Shown piece by piece: positions 1 through 12,653 of a stretch of 64,000 bases of DNA. This stretch comes from Corynascus novoguineensis (lineage: Eukaryota > Ascomycota > Sordariomycetes > Sordariales > Chaetomiaceae). Both the position numbers and the translations under genes were made by a program. A model generated the notes under the pieces. That model was given only the letters and a program-made list of their open reading frames with translations, was not told where the DNA came from and did not search any database. How positions within the stretch are numbered: position 1 is the first letter of the stretch; the number at the start of each line of letters is the position of its first letter. Location: positions 165,683-229,682 of the forward strand of contig MU857637.1 of assembly GCA_033296725.1 (NCBI GenBank). Reading direction: 5' to 3'.

Positions 1-3000
1 ATGGCGGAACGCGGTCCCGTTCGTGTGTAACAGGCAGATCTCGGGAAATACTGCACGAGGATGATCACCAACTGATCAAACCGGCTGGGGGCGTGGACCT
101 ATCGAGGCGCTCATCGCGCTCATCTCCCTGTAGCATACACTCACTCCGACTATGTCTGCACAGGGCAGATCGCCTTGCCCTGGGGGACGGGAGGTATCGC
201 TCCATTGGGTGTATCGCGAGGGTCCATGTGACCAGGGCAAGGAGAGCCTGAATGGATGAGGCTCTCTTGGACGTTGCATCCTCTCCCAGCTGCTGCGGGT
301 TGTTCTAAGAGTGTGAGAGAGCGACGCCACACCATCAGGGGTAGGCGGGATGCAGGTCGTGTCCGGAATGCAACGACACCAAGACTCACATTACACGCTA
401 CGGAAAAAGGGTATGCAAGTATACCGTCATCCACGAGCCGGCACGGCAACGTACAGTGTACACTACAGGTATATAAGCGGCATCGATGCCGCATCGGTTT
501 GCATGGGTCCGCCGTTGGCTCGCAATGACATCGCCCGATGTCGAAAAGGAAAGTATTTCGCCGTGTTGCGTCTGCGATCTGTAAATCGGCCGGGGTTTGT
601 ATGATGATCGCGTTTGACCCGGGTCAGTCGAGCGTCATGCAGAGGTTGAGCTAGTTGGGAATTTTGTTGGGCGGACGCTGCGAGGTGTAAAATAACACTC
701 CGATAATTAACAGTGTAGGCAGAAACCCTGCACTTTGAAACGGACCACAAATTGCCAACAGAGGAAAGAACGGGAGTTCAACAACTTCAAAGGTTGGATG
801 CCAGTAACAACGCGATAGCACGTGAAATCCATCAAAAAAACGACTGGAATGAAGCAAGCCACAGGTTGGTGGGGACCCACACTCCCCCGCAACATCGCTC
901 AAGCGAGCGGATGCCCTGCATCTTTGAACTCCCCACTAGTTTCCAAATTTCGAGAACGTTTCGACGAACACGGCAACAAACGCACCTCGCGCGCACAGAT
1001 GGAAAGCTTGCGCTAGCAATTTTCTCCGATTTGTTCGACATGGGGCGATAAAGGGTGCCATTGACCCTACAGTCCCGACATGGACCAGCAGTGCCGTTTT
1101 GCTTGCGAATTACCCACCGCTTGCCCTGCCAGGATGGATTACAGTTCCGACTCTCCGACCAGGACTCTGGGCTCGGCCTTGGGTGCCGTTAGTTTCTCGT
1201 GAAGGGCTCGGCTGCTGCGCGTTTGCCCGATGTTCACCCGCGACGGCAGCTGTCTCCATGCAGCGACTCCTCTTCGTTACGCACTTGTACATCCAACACG
1301 GTGATATGCAGTAGTATACCGCCGAGAACTTGCCGTGTCGGCCTCGCGAGCGGGTCCCGATCTTGCAGCATCACCGAGCTGCCGCAATCTTCGCCGCCTC
1401 CCGATTCGTGCCGAGCGCTGATACGGAAACTCCAAGATACGCTGTCGGCCCGACGAGCATCAGGGGCTTTTGTTGATGTACGGTTGCATTCGCTCAAGCT
1501 TTACATACAGTGAACGGGCATTGCGTCTCGGGATCATCAGCTGAGGCTCGATCGACTTATAATATCCAAGTTAAGCTTCCAGGCTTTTGCATAGAAGCGC
1601 ATGTGTGAGATGTTCCTGGGAGTTTCTTCCCAGGGGCATGGCCTGCAAATAAGGGTCATTGCACGGAGCCTTATGCACGGCGGGAAGGCAAATGCATGTC
1701 ACTGTCAAGGTCGTCCCTCGCTCCTATCGAATTGTCCACATGAAAAGCGCGGCAAGGTTGTCACAAATCATACCCAGCGGGACGACTGTTTCGAGGAACG
1801 TTGAACTTTGTCGGCCAATCAGTCCGCTTTGCCGGGGTTGGTTCGACCAGGAACCCGGGCCGCTTTCCCGCCCCTGGAGAAAGCCTCGCCGAATCTTGAC
1901 CAGGGCTACCCCACGATACCCAGTTTTTGCAAAACCTCGGTTCTTGATTCGATCTCTCTGCCCTGTTTCGTCATCTCGTCTCTCTCGGCTCTGAGGCTCA
2001 ACACCAGAGCCATTCTGCCGACTATCCTGCCGTGCTGATCAACATTCGAGAAGTGGGTTCCATGTCTCGCGAGACAGAACACAACGTCCCGTTACCGTGA
2101 GAAACAGAGCGGCGCGCAAATATCCATGGTCTCCCGAGCCGCAGAACGGCAGGCTGAAACCTGTCAAAGCTGGACCGGTAAACTGGCCGTAATCTGGCAA
2201 TTCAAACTGATTCAGGGCTAGTACGCAAAGGAGAATTACAGCAGATGGTTCGAAATGAGGAAGAGTGGGCGGTCAAGAGGAGACCAGTTGCAGGCCCTGG
2301 TCTTTATGAAGGATTTCCGCAGTCTCCCATCCTGATGCCCATTCATTGTGCCAAGTTGGTGGTCACACCTCGCAAGCAGGGATAGAACGGCGAGCCTAGA
2401 TGTGTTTCGGGTTAGTTAAGTTCGCTGGAAGGCGAGTCCCGTCGGAGACACCGTTTCTGGACAGGGAACATCGACATCGCCACGCAGCTGTTTGGGCTGA
2501 TCGGCAAAGCCTAGAAACGCGTCAACCAACGACAGATATGCGCCGTTCTTGTTGCCGTTGCTGCCCAAGCGCCTCGTGCGCCTCAATATTGCTTTTGAGG
2601 CACGCTAGTGTAGCCCTGAAAAACCCCCCAATTCCACGTAGTCGAGATTGGCCGCAAAAAAAAAAAAAAAAAGGACATGTCTTTCCAGGGGGTATTACAA
2701 CGGCTACTCCCTTGAGAAACGGTTCTCTAAAAGCTCACGCCCTGCTTGGCATCCGGGATGTCTCCAAATTCCTAGCTTGGCCTCCACCCCATAGCGTACG
2801 ATGGAGAGCCCAGGTTCGATCCCACCCCACCGAGTCGACCTTCTCAAAGCACATATCGCCAAGTAAGGGCCCACGGCCCCTTGTCTGGGTCCCGGAGCTT
2901 GCGTTTATGCAATAATCGCGTGGGCTGCTCCGGCCCTAGCTAGGTGCCAAACGATACTACCGCTCAGACGGTCCGTTCCTACCGATGTGGCTATTTCCAC

Positions 3001-3589
3001 CCGAGGGCGATAATCAAAAAGAAATCCCGGATGGAAGCCGTCCAAGTAATGCTGCTGTTCTGATCACTCCCACCAAGAAGATGCACCTTTCAGTCCCACC
3101 CCCATGGTGCGGAACGCCCCTGTCCCCTCTGCTCCGTCCCGCCCGATGCCGTTGGTTTGGCTGAGGACACCTGGGACGTGTCTCTTGCCCACTCCGTCTC
3201 CAAAGACTCATCGTTTGTTTGTTACACCCCCCCTTTCAACGAAGGCCCCCATTCCCATTTCTCCAGTGCTTGCATAGCTCCGTTCATCCCGGGGATCCCT
3301 CCAAGGACCGTTTCCTGTACTGCTTCGCGGTTAATGTTCGGGAAGAACAGCCAGAGCTAGTACTCACTTATATACCACCGCCCCTCTCCTCATCTTATGC
3401 TGTTCAGTGTCGGAGTAAGGCATATCTAAGCAGCTGTGCTGTGTATCTCCCTTCCCGACATCGTCTTCATCCACCAGAGCTATTCTTGGATATACAACCC
3501 CCCGTGTCCTATTGGAACCAAGGTTGTAAGAATAGCTTCATTGTCCTCCAGTCATATTGCTCCCTTGTAGAATTCGACGAAGAATCAAA
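1..3589. other. Left intergenic region, no supported gene
   Basis: I see no gene here. The open frames are short, overlap on both strands, carry no recognisable domain and are not joined by credible splice sites. A 17-base A run lies at 2656-2672. The last 400 bases become pyrimidine-rich, as is common in promoters and leaders of filamentous fungi, and lead into the beta-glucosidase start at 3590. Confidence 0.6.
2656..2672 (+). repeat. Poly-A tract
   Basis: An uninterrupted run of 17 A. It makes a lysine run in an otherwise meaningless open frame and has no detectable role. Confidence 0.9.
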
Positions 3590-6500
3590 ATGGCAGCACC
3601 CGCGCCAACGGATAGTGTCGACCTCAGGCAGGATATCGACCCGAATGCGTCGCCGGTCGGCAGCATCGAGACAAACACAACTCCTGATACTGAATTCTCG
3701 CCTCCGGAGAGCCCCGTTCAGCAGGGCGGACCGCCCAAGGATGTGAGGACGCTAGCTAAAAACAAGCTGGCCACCTTGACCACGGAAGAAAAGGTTCGCT
3801 GCTATCACAACTCTCTTTTTTGAAACCGCAGAATGTAACATTGAGCAGGTGTCTCTCCTGGTTGCCGCAGACTTCTGGAGAACAAAGGCGATCCCTTCCA
3901 AGAACATTCCGGCAGTGAAGACCAGTGATGGGCCCAACGGTGCTCGTGGTGGTATCTTCGTTGGGGGCACAAAAGTGAGCGCCATCCACTGAAAAATCGC
4001 TGGTAGGAACCCACGGCGCTGACGATGAGGACAGGCTGCGCTTTTTCCTTGCGGTACCTCGCTGGCAGCAACATGGAACAAGGATCTCCTTTACCAGGTT
4101 GGCCAGCACATTGGGAACGAGGTCAGAGCTCGCTCAGCGGACGTTCTGCTCGCTCCTACTGTTTGCATGCACAGGCACCCGCTGGGAGGGAGGAATTTCG
4201 AGTCCTACTCTGAGGATCCCCTGTTGTGTGGCAAGCTGGCTGCCCAGTACATCAAGGGTGTTCAGGAGAAGGGCATTGCCGCTACCATTAAACGTCAGCT
4301 CGCTTTTGAAAGCCTCTCTCACATGAACGGCAAGGCTGACCTTCAACAGACTTTGTCGGAAACGAGCAGGAGACGCACAGGTTGACCATCAACTCAATCA
4401 TTGCCGAAAGGCCGCTCCGCGAACTTTACCTGCGCCCATTCGAGATTGCGATCCGTGAGTCCAATCCTTGGGCTGTCATGAGTTCATACAACCTCGTGAA
4501 CGGCGTCCACGCCGACATGAACACGCACATTCTCCAGGATATTCTCCGCGGTGAGTGGGCGTACGACGGGTAAGTGGCGACTCGGTTAAGCAAGCCCTTA
4601 ATGATAAGCGAGGAGGATCGACTGACGTTGACCCCACCCTCCACGCAGAACCGTTATGTCGGATTGGGGTGCCGTGAACTCAACCGTCGAGTCGATCAAA
4701 GCCGGATGTGACATTGAATTCCCATACTCCGACAAGTGGCGCTTTGGCAAGGTTCTTGATGCCCTCCGGGACGGCAAGCTCTCCGAGGCTGATATCGATC
4801 GGGCCGCCGAGAACGTCCTCACCCTCGTCGAGCGGACCAAAGGTAGCGATTTGACGCCCGAGGCCGAGGAGAGGGAGGACAACCGGGAAGAGACGAGAAA
4901 CCTCATCCGCGAAGCAGGTGTGCAGGGTCTCACTCTCTTGAAGAACGAGGGATCCCTCCTGCCCCTCGACCCCGCAACCGCCAAGGTCGCTGTTATTGGG
5001 CCCAATGCCAACCGGGCAATTGCATGGGGCGGCGGAAGCGCCAGCCTCAATCCGTATTACACCACTCTTCCTCTGGACAGCATCCGCAAGGTTGCTAAGC
5101 AGCCCGTCACCTTCAGCCAGGGGTGCCACATCCACAAGTGGCTTCCTGTAGCATCCCCGTACTGCTCCGACAAGACGGGGAAGCAGGGCGTGTCGATCGA
5201 GTGGTTCAAGGGCGACAAGTTTGAGGGCCAACCGGTTGTGATCCAGCGGCGAACCAACACGGATCTCTTCGTCTGGGATTCGGCACCCCTTGCCCAGGTC
5301 GGGCCACAGTGGTCGGCCATCGTGACGAGCTACCTGACGCCCCCAACCACCGGCAAGCACACCATCTCGTTCATGTCGGTCGGGCCGGGAAAGCTCTACG
5401 TCAACGGCAAGCTTGCGCTGGACCTTTGGTACTGGACCGAGGAGGGCGAAGCCATGTTTGACGGCTCCGCCGACTACCTCGTCGATGTTGAGATGCAGGC
5501 GGGCAGGCCGGTGGAGCTCCGCGTTGAGATGACCAACGAGCTGCGCCCGGTCTCCAAGCAGAAGGAGTTCAACATGACGCACAAGTACGGCGGCTGCCGC
5601 ATCGGCTTCAAACCCGAGGACAAGGTCGACTACCTGCAGGAAGCCGTCGACGCGGCCAAGGCTGCCGACGTGGCTGTGGTTATCGTCGGCCTGGACGCCG
5701 AGTGGGAGTCGGAGGGCTACGACCGCAAGAACATGGATCTGCCCGCAGATGGCAGCCAGGACCGCCTCATCGAGGCCGTGCTCAAGGCCAACCCGCGAAC
5801 CGTCGTCGTCAACCAGTCCGGCTCGCCCGTGACGATGCCGTGGGCGGACCGCGTGCCCGCCATCCTCCAAGCGTGGTACCAAGGCCAAGAAGCCGGCAAC
5901 GCCCTCGCCGACGTGCTCTTTGGCCTCGCCAACCCGAGCGGCAAGCTTCCGGTAAGCTGAACTAAAACCCATTCCGACCATTTGAGGCAATTACCAGATT
6001 CGCTGATATTCATTAGACAACCTTCCCTCGACGGCTCGAGGACACGCCGGCATACCACAACTGGCCTGGCGAGAACCTCGACGTCATCTACGGCGAGGGG
6101 ATGTATATGGGGTACCGACACTACGACCGGGTCGGGGTGGCGCCGCTCTTCCCCTTTGGGCACGGGCTGTCGTACACGACGTTCGAATACGGCCGCCCCT
6201 CGCTCAGCTCGCGCGTGCTTACGGCCGATGGGGAGCCCATCGAATTGGTCGTGGGCGTCAGCAACGTCGGATCCGTCCGGGGCCTCGAGACGGTGCAGGT
6301 GTACGTGCGCGACGACAAGAGCCGGCTCCCCCGACCCGAGAAGGAGCTTGTCGCGTTCGAGAAGGTTGAGCTCGAGGCGGGCGAGACTAAGCATCTGCGG
6401 ATCCCGCTCGACAAGTACGCAGTCGGCTACTACGATACCGCTCTGGGCAGGTGGGTGGCCGAGGAGGGCACTTTCAGGGCCCTGGTTGCTGCGTCGGCGG

Positions 6501-6668
6501 CGGATGTTAAGTAAGTTGTGACTCTTTTTTTTTTCTTTTATTTCCCGCTCTTTATTATTTCAACTCTTCCATTCGCGTCGATGTTGTTACAATAGCCGTT
6601 TACTAACGCTGTGATATAGGTATGAGGTCTCGTTTGAGGTTAAGGAGACATTTACCTGGATCTTCTAA
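3590..6668 (+). CDS. Intracellular GH3 beta-glucosidase with PA14 domain
   Basis: Hydrolyses terminal beta-linked glucose from cellobiose or aryl/alkyl glucosides. Seven exons read in one frame: 3590-3793, 3849-3974, 4035-4293, 4350-4569, 4649-5951, 6017-6510, 6620-6668 (884 aa). The N-terminal GH3 barrel contains LGGRNFESYSEDP and KHFVGNEQE; the nucleophile Asp lies in VMSDWGA (about residue 275). A PA14 domain (about 444-592) is inserted in the second GH3 domain, as in Kluyveromyces-type enzymes. WESEGYDR (about 622-629) is the likely acid/base region. A fibronectin-III-like domain closes the protein after FPFGHGLSYT. The start at 3590 follows AAA, and the protein begins with a polar stretch and no signal peptide, so it should be cytosolic. 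Family assignment is certain; substrate preference is inferred. Confidence 0.95.
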
Positions 6669-7916
6669 GGGATAGTTGTTCACTTGTACATGGACTGGCA
6701 TGGCGGGATTGCATTTTCTACTTTTCGCTGTACATTCTTTCCTTCCCTGCAGCGCCATCTGCCTGCCAAATATTGCCCTCTCTGACCCCCCTCATTGGGC
6801 GTTGTACATTCTGTCCTCATCATGTCCACCGTTCGTTCCATTGGCTCTGTGCAATCCGGACGATGACTATGATCGAGAGGGGAGATATTGTTTGCATTAT
6901 TAAGCAAGGCCAATCCTGCATGGTTAGCTGAGATCATGACGAGGCAACCTCTTCATCAACGGTCCCCGATCTAGGTAAATGGGGCTCTGAATTCTACGTC
7001 GCGACCTCTTCGTCCGTATTCTGTCTGGACTTTTGCGCCCAGAGGCTCAACCAGGTATCCAGCAGCATTGGTTATGTAGGTGCATACACTACCTGTCTAT
7101 CTTCTGCGTAGCTCTATCCCGTAAGAGGAGGTGTTCGCTTTTCATCCGCTACTGTGTGATTGGCATACGAACGTCCGGGATCTCGAGTGTCGTCCCGAGT
7201 TCCGAACGGGTGGGCCTGGAACCCGGAGCGCTGTGGGGATTTTGCGGAGACTGAGGAATTGGAGAAGAAAAGGAGAGGGAAACGGTTTGCGGGTGCCTTT
7301 CATCACCCCCAAAACCTGGTGCATTGATCAAAATTCGACCACAAGTCGCCCTCGTTCAAAGGTGCGAAAGAAAGAAGACAAAATAAAAGAGCGCAACTCA
7401 CCTTCTGTATCAGCAATTACTCTGTCTTAGGAAAGAAGTCTACTGATCTCAGGTGGCTTGAAAAGGCCAGGTCCAGATCGTTCGTCCGGGCTGAGTGAGG
7501 GTTAGAGCTGCTGTTTTTGGGTGAGGCGTTAAACCAATGTTACAGGGGGGAGGGGATTGCGGTGATCGCAGCTTGGGCCCAAAGGCCCCGCAGCGCATGA
7601 GTGAGCTGCAACTTTCCCCTGTCAGCTGCTCTCGCCTTGGCTCTCGGACAATTCAGCAATGCACTTCGATTCGACTTTTTGAACACACGGGAAACTGCCA
7701 GGAACCCGTATTTCCAACGCCACTATCTCCAATTCACCCACCGCCGCCGCTCGACTGCCATTGGACTCTACGACATAACCTGATGATTAGTATCTGTGTC
7801 GACTACCCTGTCCGCCGTCCCGAACACCAACATACAATACCCGCGCCTCTTTCGTCCCTCTGACATTTTTGCGCCCGAATAGACGCCCCCGGGAATGGCT
7901 GCACCCGACTGTCACA
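6669..7916. other. Intergenic spacer, GH3 to phosphoesterase
   Basis: Both flanking genes are on the + strand, so this holds the 3' end of the beta-glucosidase and the promoter and leader of the next gene. No gene, RNA or repeat was recognised. The stretch just upstream of 7917 is pyrimidine-rich. Confidence 0.55.
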
Positions 7917-10213
7917 ATGGCTCGCCCGTATAGCAGCAAGGGCAGCTTCAGCTACCCTCCGAGGTACCCTTCGGACAGCCACACCGCGATCTGCGAGGAC
8001 ATCTTTTCTTTCATTGCCCAGGCTATCCGCGCGCTGGTCCGGTTCTGGCGTGAACGCGGCCGTCGCATGGCTTATGCGTTCATGCTGTCTATGGCCTACC
8101 GTCTGCGCCTAAATCTGACCTATAATCGTCTGTTCAGTTTCCCGCACCTGCTCGTGGTTGCGTGGGTGGTCGTGCTGTTATGGGGAGAGAGATGGGTGTT
8201 TCACTCCAAGGTTGAGAGCTGCCACTGGAGTAACTGGGAGAATTGGGTATGGCAGATGTCCAAAAACGAGAGATATTGTGTGACCAGGGAAACGAATGCT
8301 AATGGTTTTTGCTCGCTCGCATGTAGCCTGCCGGCGCAGAGCCGCACCGTGTCGCCCTCGTAGCCGACCCTCAGCTCATCGACCCTCACTCGTACCCGGG
8401 CCGTCCGTGGCCGCTCAACCCCTTGACGATGCTAATCACCGATAACTACATGCGCCGATCCTACAGCCAACTGCAATCGCAGCTCGACCCCGATAGCATC
8501 TTCTTCCTGGGCGACCTGTTTGACGGCGGCAGGGAGTGGAAAACGGCCCACGGAGAGTTCAAGGATCCGGAATGGGGCCCGCACCCGAAGAACGAGCAGA
8601 AATATCTAAAGATGTGGCACAAGACGTACGGGGAGTTCTATTGGTTGCAGGAGTACGCCAGGTTTGGGGACATCTTCCTCAACCCTTGGGTAAAGGCGGG
8701 AGCAGGGCGGGATGACAGACACAAGAGGAGGAAGCTGGTCGCCAGCCTGCCTGGCAACCATGACCTGGGGTTTGGCGACCAGATCAAACTCTCTGTCAGG
8801 AACAGGTTCGAGACCTACTTTGGTGAAGGCAACCGTGTGGACGTGGTTGGGAACCACACGTTCGTGTCCGTCGACACGGTCTCGCTGAGCGCCGCTTCAT
8901 CGGCCGAGGCAAAGCGGCACGATTTGAGAGAGCTTTACGAGCCGGTCGAACAGTTTCTGGGAGGGTTGCAAAAGGAAAAACAAAAAGCGGTCGACAGAGA
9001 ACTGCGCTTCCTCCGAGGAGAGGTACCGAGCGGACAACTCCAACACAAGGTTGAGGAGAACTTTAACAAAAAGACCGAGAACGGCCACCGGTCGACGACA
9101 CACAACGTTGAAGCGCCAGAGCTTCCCACCATTCTGCTTAGCCACGTCCCCCTTTACCGACCGCCTGGCACACCCTGCGGGCCGCTGCGTGAGAGGTGGC
9201 CCCCGGCGAAGCCGCCCAAGGGCCAGACGGAGCCGGTCGTCCCGGACCACCGAAACGCCATCTCCGTTTCGGCAGGTTACCAGTACCAGAACGTGCTTAA
9301 CGAGAAAGACTCGGAGGACCTCATCCGGAAGGTCGGCAACGTCGTCCACGCCTTCTCGGGCGACGACCACGACTACTGCGCCGTCACGCACTCGGCTGCG
9401 CAGGCCAACGTACCCGAGATTACGGTCAAGAGCATCAGCATGGCCATGGGCGTCTCCAAGCCAGGCTTCCTCCTCGTCAGCCTGCACAACCCCATCGACC
9501 CAGCGACCGGCAAACCCCTCCCTCGCCCGGCCGGCGAAGGAGAGGGGGGACGAGCCGCCACGCTGCAAACTCACCTATGCCTCCTGCCTAACCAGATCTC
9601 AACCTATTTCCGCTACATCACGTTTGGCGTTGTGTGCCTCGCCGTCCTCGCCGTGCGCGCCGTGCTCGTGCCCGTGCTGGGGTTGACGCCCTTTGCGCTT
9701 GACGATAACGACGGCGGCTCGCTCTTTTCATTGTCATCATCATCGTCATCATCATTAGGATCATCAGCGAGGCGGAAGAGGGGCGCGCCACCGCCGCTGC
9801 TGCTGCCCGTGTACAAGGCCAAGATGGAGGACTACGACGAGTACGCGGCGTCAGCATCGGCGTCGGTCTTGCCCGGCGGGAGGGCTCCTAATTCCAAGGG
9901 GGGCGCCGCACACGGGAGGAGGAAGAGTTACGGAAAGGGATCAGCGGCGGCGACGGGGAAATGGGGCTGGGCTGGTGGTGGTGGTGGTGGTGGGGGGAGG
10001 GCCAAAGCAACGCCGAGAATCGAAATTCCCAGCGAAGGCGAGGAGGAGTACGGAGGCTATTACAACGGGAGCAAATGGAAGGTGAAGATGAAGGGAAAGC
10101 CGCGGCAGCCGAGGTCGGTGGTTGCGGCAGTGGCGAGGGAATTTTGGACAACGGTCTGGAGGGTTGTCTGGATGGTGGTGGGTTTTTTTGGGTGGCTGGC
10201 TTGGAAGGGATGA
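7917..10213 (+). CDS. Cdc1/Ted1-type calcineurin-like phosphoesterase
   Basis: Metal-dependent phosphoesterase of the family that in yeast includes Cdc1 and Ted1, ER membrane enzymes that remove ethanolamine phosphate from GPI anchors. Two exons, 7917-8246 and 8327-10213, give 738 aa. Metal-binding motifs are in order: ADPQ near residue 124, GDLFDGG at about 172-178, GNHD at about 253, SHVP near 382 and SGDDHDY near 455. There is one predicted membrane segment at about 74-91, a second at about 534-563, and a hydrophobic Trp-rich end at about 716-736. Between the last two lie Ser, Gly and basic low-complexity runs (residues about 570-690). The start was chosen at CACAATGG because the upstream in-frame extension lacks an ATG. 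The family is clear; whether it is the Cdc1 or the Ted1 orthologue is not settled. Confidence 0.9.
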
Positions 10214-11380
10214 GATCGTAGGGGAAGGGTAGGGGGTTGTAGGATATTTTGGTTGTATCATAGGGTTTGGGTTTTTGTCTACCAAGGAGCACTGCATTGA
10301 GTAATGGCTTGCATCATGGATAGAGAGGCATTGGTATTCGATTTGATTGCTCTATTTCGTTGTTTCGTCGATTCTTTCCATTTGTTCCCAACTTCATTTT
10401 CGCACCCAAGGCCTTGCTTCCATTCCGTCTTGCATATCACGCCGTACTGTGCGGTGTCGATGAGGTGTTTGTGATGTTCTCGAAGATCGCAGGTTCCGGT
10501 CAATTCACCGTGATGGAGACGCGCCCACAGCGGGAAGGCTACCCGCCGTCGCGTTTTAAGTGGTTGCAGGCTTACGAACCAATGACGTCCCGTAGGGCTG
10601 GGATCTGCCGCGTCTTGGGGTTCGAGATCCGCCAATCGCTAGCGTCCTCCACGTTCAGCTTCACTGCTCCGGCTCCTTCTGCATTTTCGACCATTGTACT
10701 CCAGCAAGGGCCAAGCCATTAGTTAGAGTTGCAGACAAAATCCCCAAGGTATCTATTACTCTGTAAGATACTATGTCAAATGATATCGAGTGCAAAGATA
10801 GAAACCATCATTTTCAGAAACCGTAAAGAGCGTCTTGCAAGGCTGAATGTCTGGGCCCCCTGCCCCTGCATACCAAACCGATTGAAGTTGGTTAAAGAGT
10901 GACGCCAAAAACCGCGTCAGAAACGCGCTTTGCTCGAAGCAGCTAAAATTGGTTCCCCGGTCAGCCAGTCAGCCAGCCAACCATCCAGGCTCCAGGTTGT
11001 TGCAAGGTTGCCAGGTTCTGAGCTGCATTTTCCAGCTGCCAGCCTCTTGTTCGCCAGGTTTTTGTGCTCCCCTCCGCTCTTGTTTCCATTCAATCGCTTT
11101 TGACAAAACACTCTTGTGCCTTCTTTCCCATTCAACTCAGGAAGCCCGCCATCTTGGCCAACAAAATCCATTGTATCATAGCTACATACCACAACGACCA
11201 GGGCCTGTGCCCGTTTGCCTGTCTCACAAAATTTCAGCCGTCAGGTTTTCAACCTCCGTCATCTGTTTGCATTTTCTCTCCACCAGCCTTCACATCCTCT
11301 CCCACCGCATATATCGGCCAGTCCTTTCTGCTTGGACTCCACTCCATCACCGCCTCGATTCACGGCTTCCCGCCCGCAGC
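10214..11380. other. Intergenic spacer upstream of UNG
   Basis: Contains the 3' end of the phosphoesterase gene and the promoter and leader of the uracil-DNA glycosylase. From about 11080 to 11380 the + strand is rich in CT tracts, consistent with a fungal promoter/leader. No other gene seen. Confidence 0.55.
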
Positions 11381-12653
11381 ATGTCCACTCTCAAGCGAAA
11401 GGCCGGCGCCGAGACCGGTGCGGAGCCCAAAAAAGCCAAGCAGGGCAACATCATGTCCTTCTTCGGCGCCCCCAAGCCGTCGTCCACAGCCGCCGACGGT
11501 GCAGCCAAAAGCGGTTCATCAGCGCCCGAGCCCGCCCCCATCAAATTCGACAAGGCGAAATGGGCCGCATCGCTCACACCGGAGCAGCGGCAGCTGCTCC
11601 AGCTCGAGATCGACACTCTGCACGAGAGCTGGCTAGCCCTGCTCAAGGACGAACTCGTCACCAAGGAGTTCCTCGAGCTCAAGAGATTCCTCGAACGCGA
11701 GGCGGCTGCGGGCAAAAAGGTCTTTCCTCCCAAGGAGGACATCTATAGCTGGTAACTACTTCATCCTTCGCTCCCTAGTAGCCGTTATTGGTTTTGTCGC
11801 CTTCATCCTACTGACACGGAACGTCGCCTCTAGGTCCCGCCACACACCCTTCTCCACTGTCAAGGTCGTCATCCTCGGCCAAGACCCGTACCACAACTTC
11901 AACCAGGCCCACGGGCTGGCCTTCTCGGTCCGCCCGCCCACGCCGGCGCCGCCCTCACTCAAAAACATGTACATCGCGCTCAAGAATGACTACCCCTCCT
12001 TCACGCCGCCGCCGAACCGGGGGGGCTTGTTGACGCCCTGGGCCGACCGCGGCGTGCTCATGCTCAACACATGCCTGACGGTGCGCGCCCACGAGGCCAA
12101 CAGCCACTCGAACCGCGGCTGGGAGCGCTTCACGCAGCGCTGTATCGACCTCGTCGCCGCTCGCCGTGCGAGGGGAGTCGTCTTCATGGCCTGGGGCACA
12201 CCCGCGGGCAAGCGCGTCCTCCGCGTCGACACCAAGCGTCATCTCGTCCTCAAGAGCGTCCACCCGTCCCCCCTGTCGGCCGCCAGGGGCTTCTTCACCT
12301 GTGGCCACTTCCGCACTGCCAACGACTGGCTCGCTGAGCGGTATGGCGAGGGCGGAAGGGTCGACTGGGCCCTCGTCGAGGGGGAGAGCGTGTTGAACAA
12401 GGGAATTCCAACGAATGGGGGCAGTGCGGGCAAAGAAAAGAACAAACAGGAGGAGGAGGAGGAGGAGGAGGGGCGAGAAAAGGAGGAACAGGAGGATGAA
12501 AATGGTGGGAAGAAGAAGGTGGAGGCGACCATAGTCAAGGATGCCGAAAACAAAGAGGCGGCAGCCAAGGAGACGACGGTCGTTGAGAAGAAGAAAGACG
12601 GCGTTGACGTGGCCGACGGGGACGAGAATGCTGCCCCCGAGGTTCAGGCCTAA
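11381..12653 (+). CDS. UNG1: Uracil-DNA glycosylase (family 1)
   Basis: Removes uracil from DNA in base-excision repair. Two exons, 11381-11751 and 11834-12653, encode 396 aa. The water-activating motif GQDPYH is at residues 139-144 and the minor-groove loop HPSPLSA at 267-273, both intact. The N-terminus carries basic clusters (KRK at 5-7, KKAK at 17-20) that could act as a nuclear signal, followed at once by QGNIMSFF (21-28), a good match to the PCNA-binding PIP box. The catalytic domain ends near residue 310. An extra tail of about 85 residues follows, first Glu-rich then Lys/Glu-rich, which bacterial and human UNG lack. ATG at 11381 gives the PIP box in the usual N-terminal place; an upstream in-frame extension is open but lacks support. 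Confidence 0.96.

Noticed and set aside
2795..2840. GGTTCGATCCC, which resembles a tRNA T-loop
   Set aside because: The bases flanking the loop do not pair as a T stem, and no acceptor or anticodon stem can be formed around it.
2400..2915. 171-codon plus-strand open frame
   Set aside because: It runs through a poly-A tract, has no domain or compositional sign of coding, and no neighbouring exon extends it.
4680..5990. 436-codon antisense frame across the beta-glucosidase
   Set aside because: It mirrors the third codon position of the GC-rich GH3 exon; the sense strand has a full catalytic domain.
8897..9574. 225-codon antisense frame in the phosphoesterase gene
   Set aside because: Shadow of a GC-rich coding exon; no domain.
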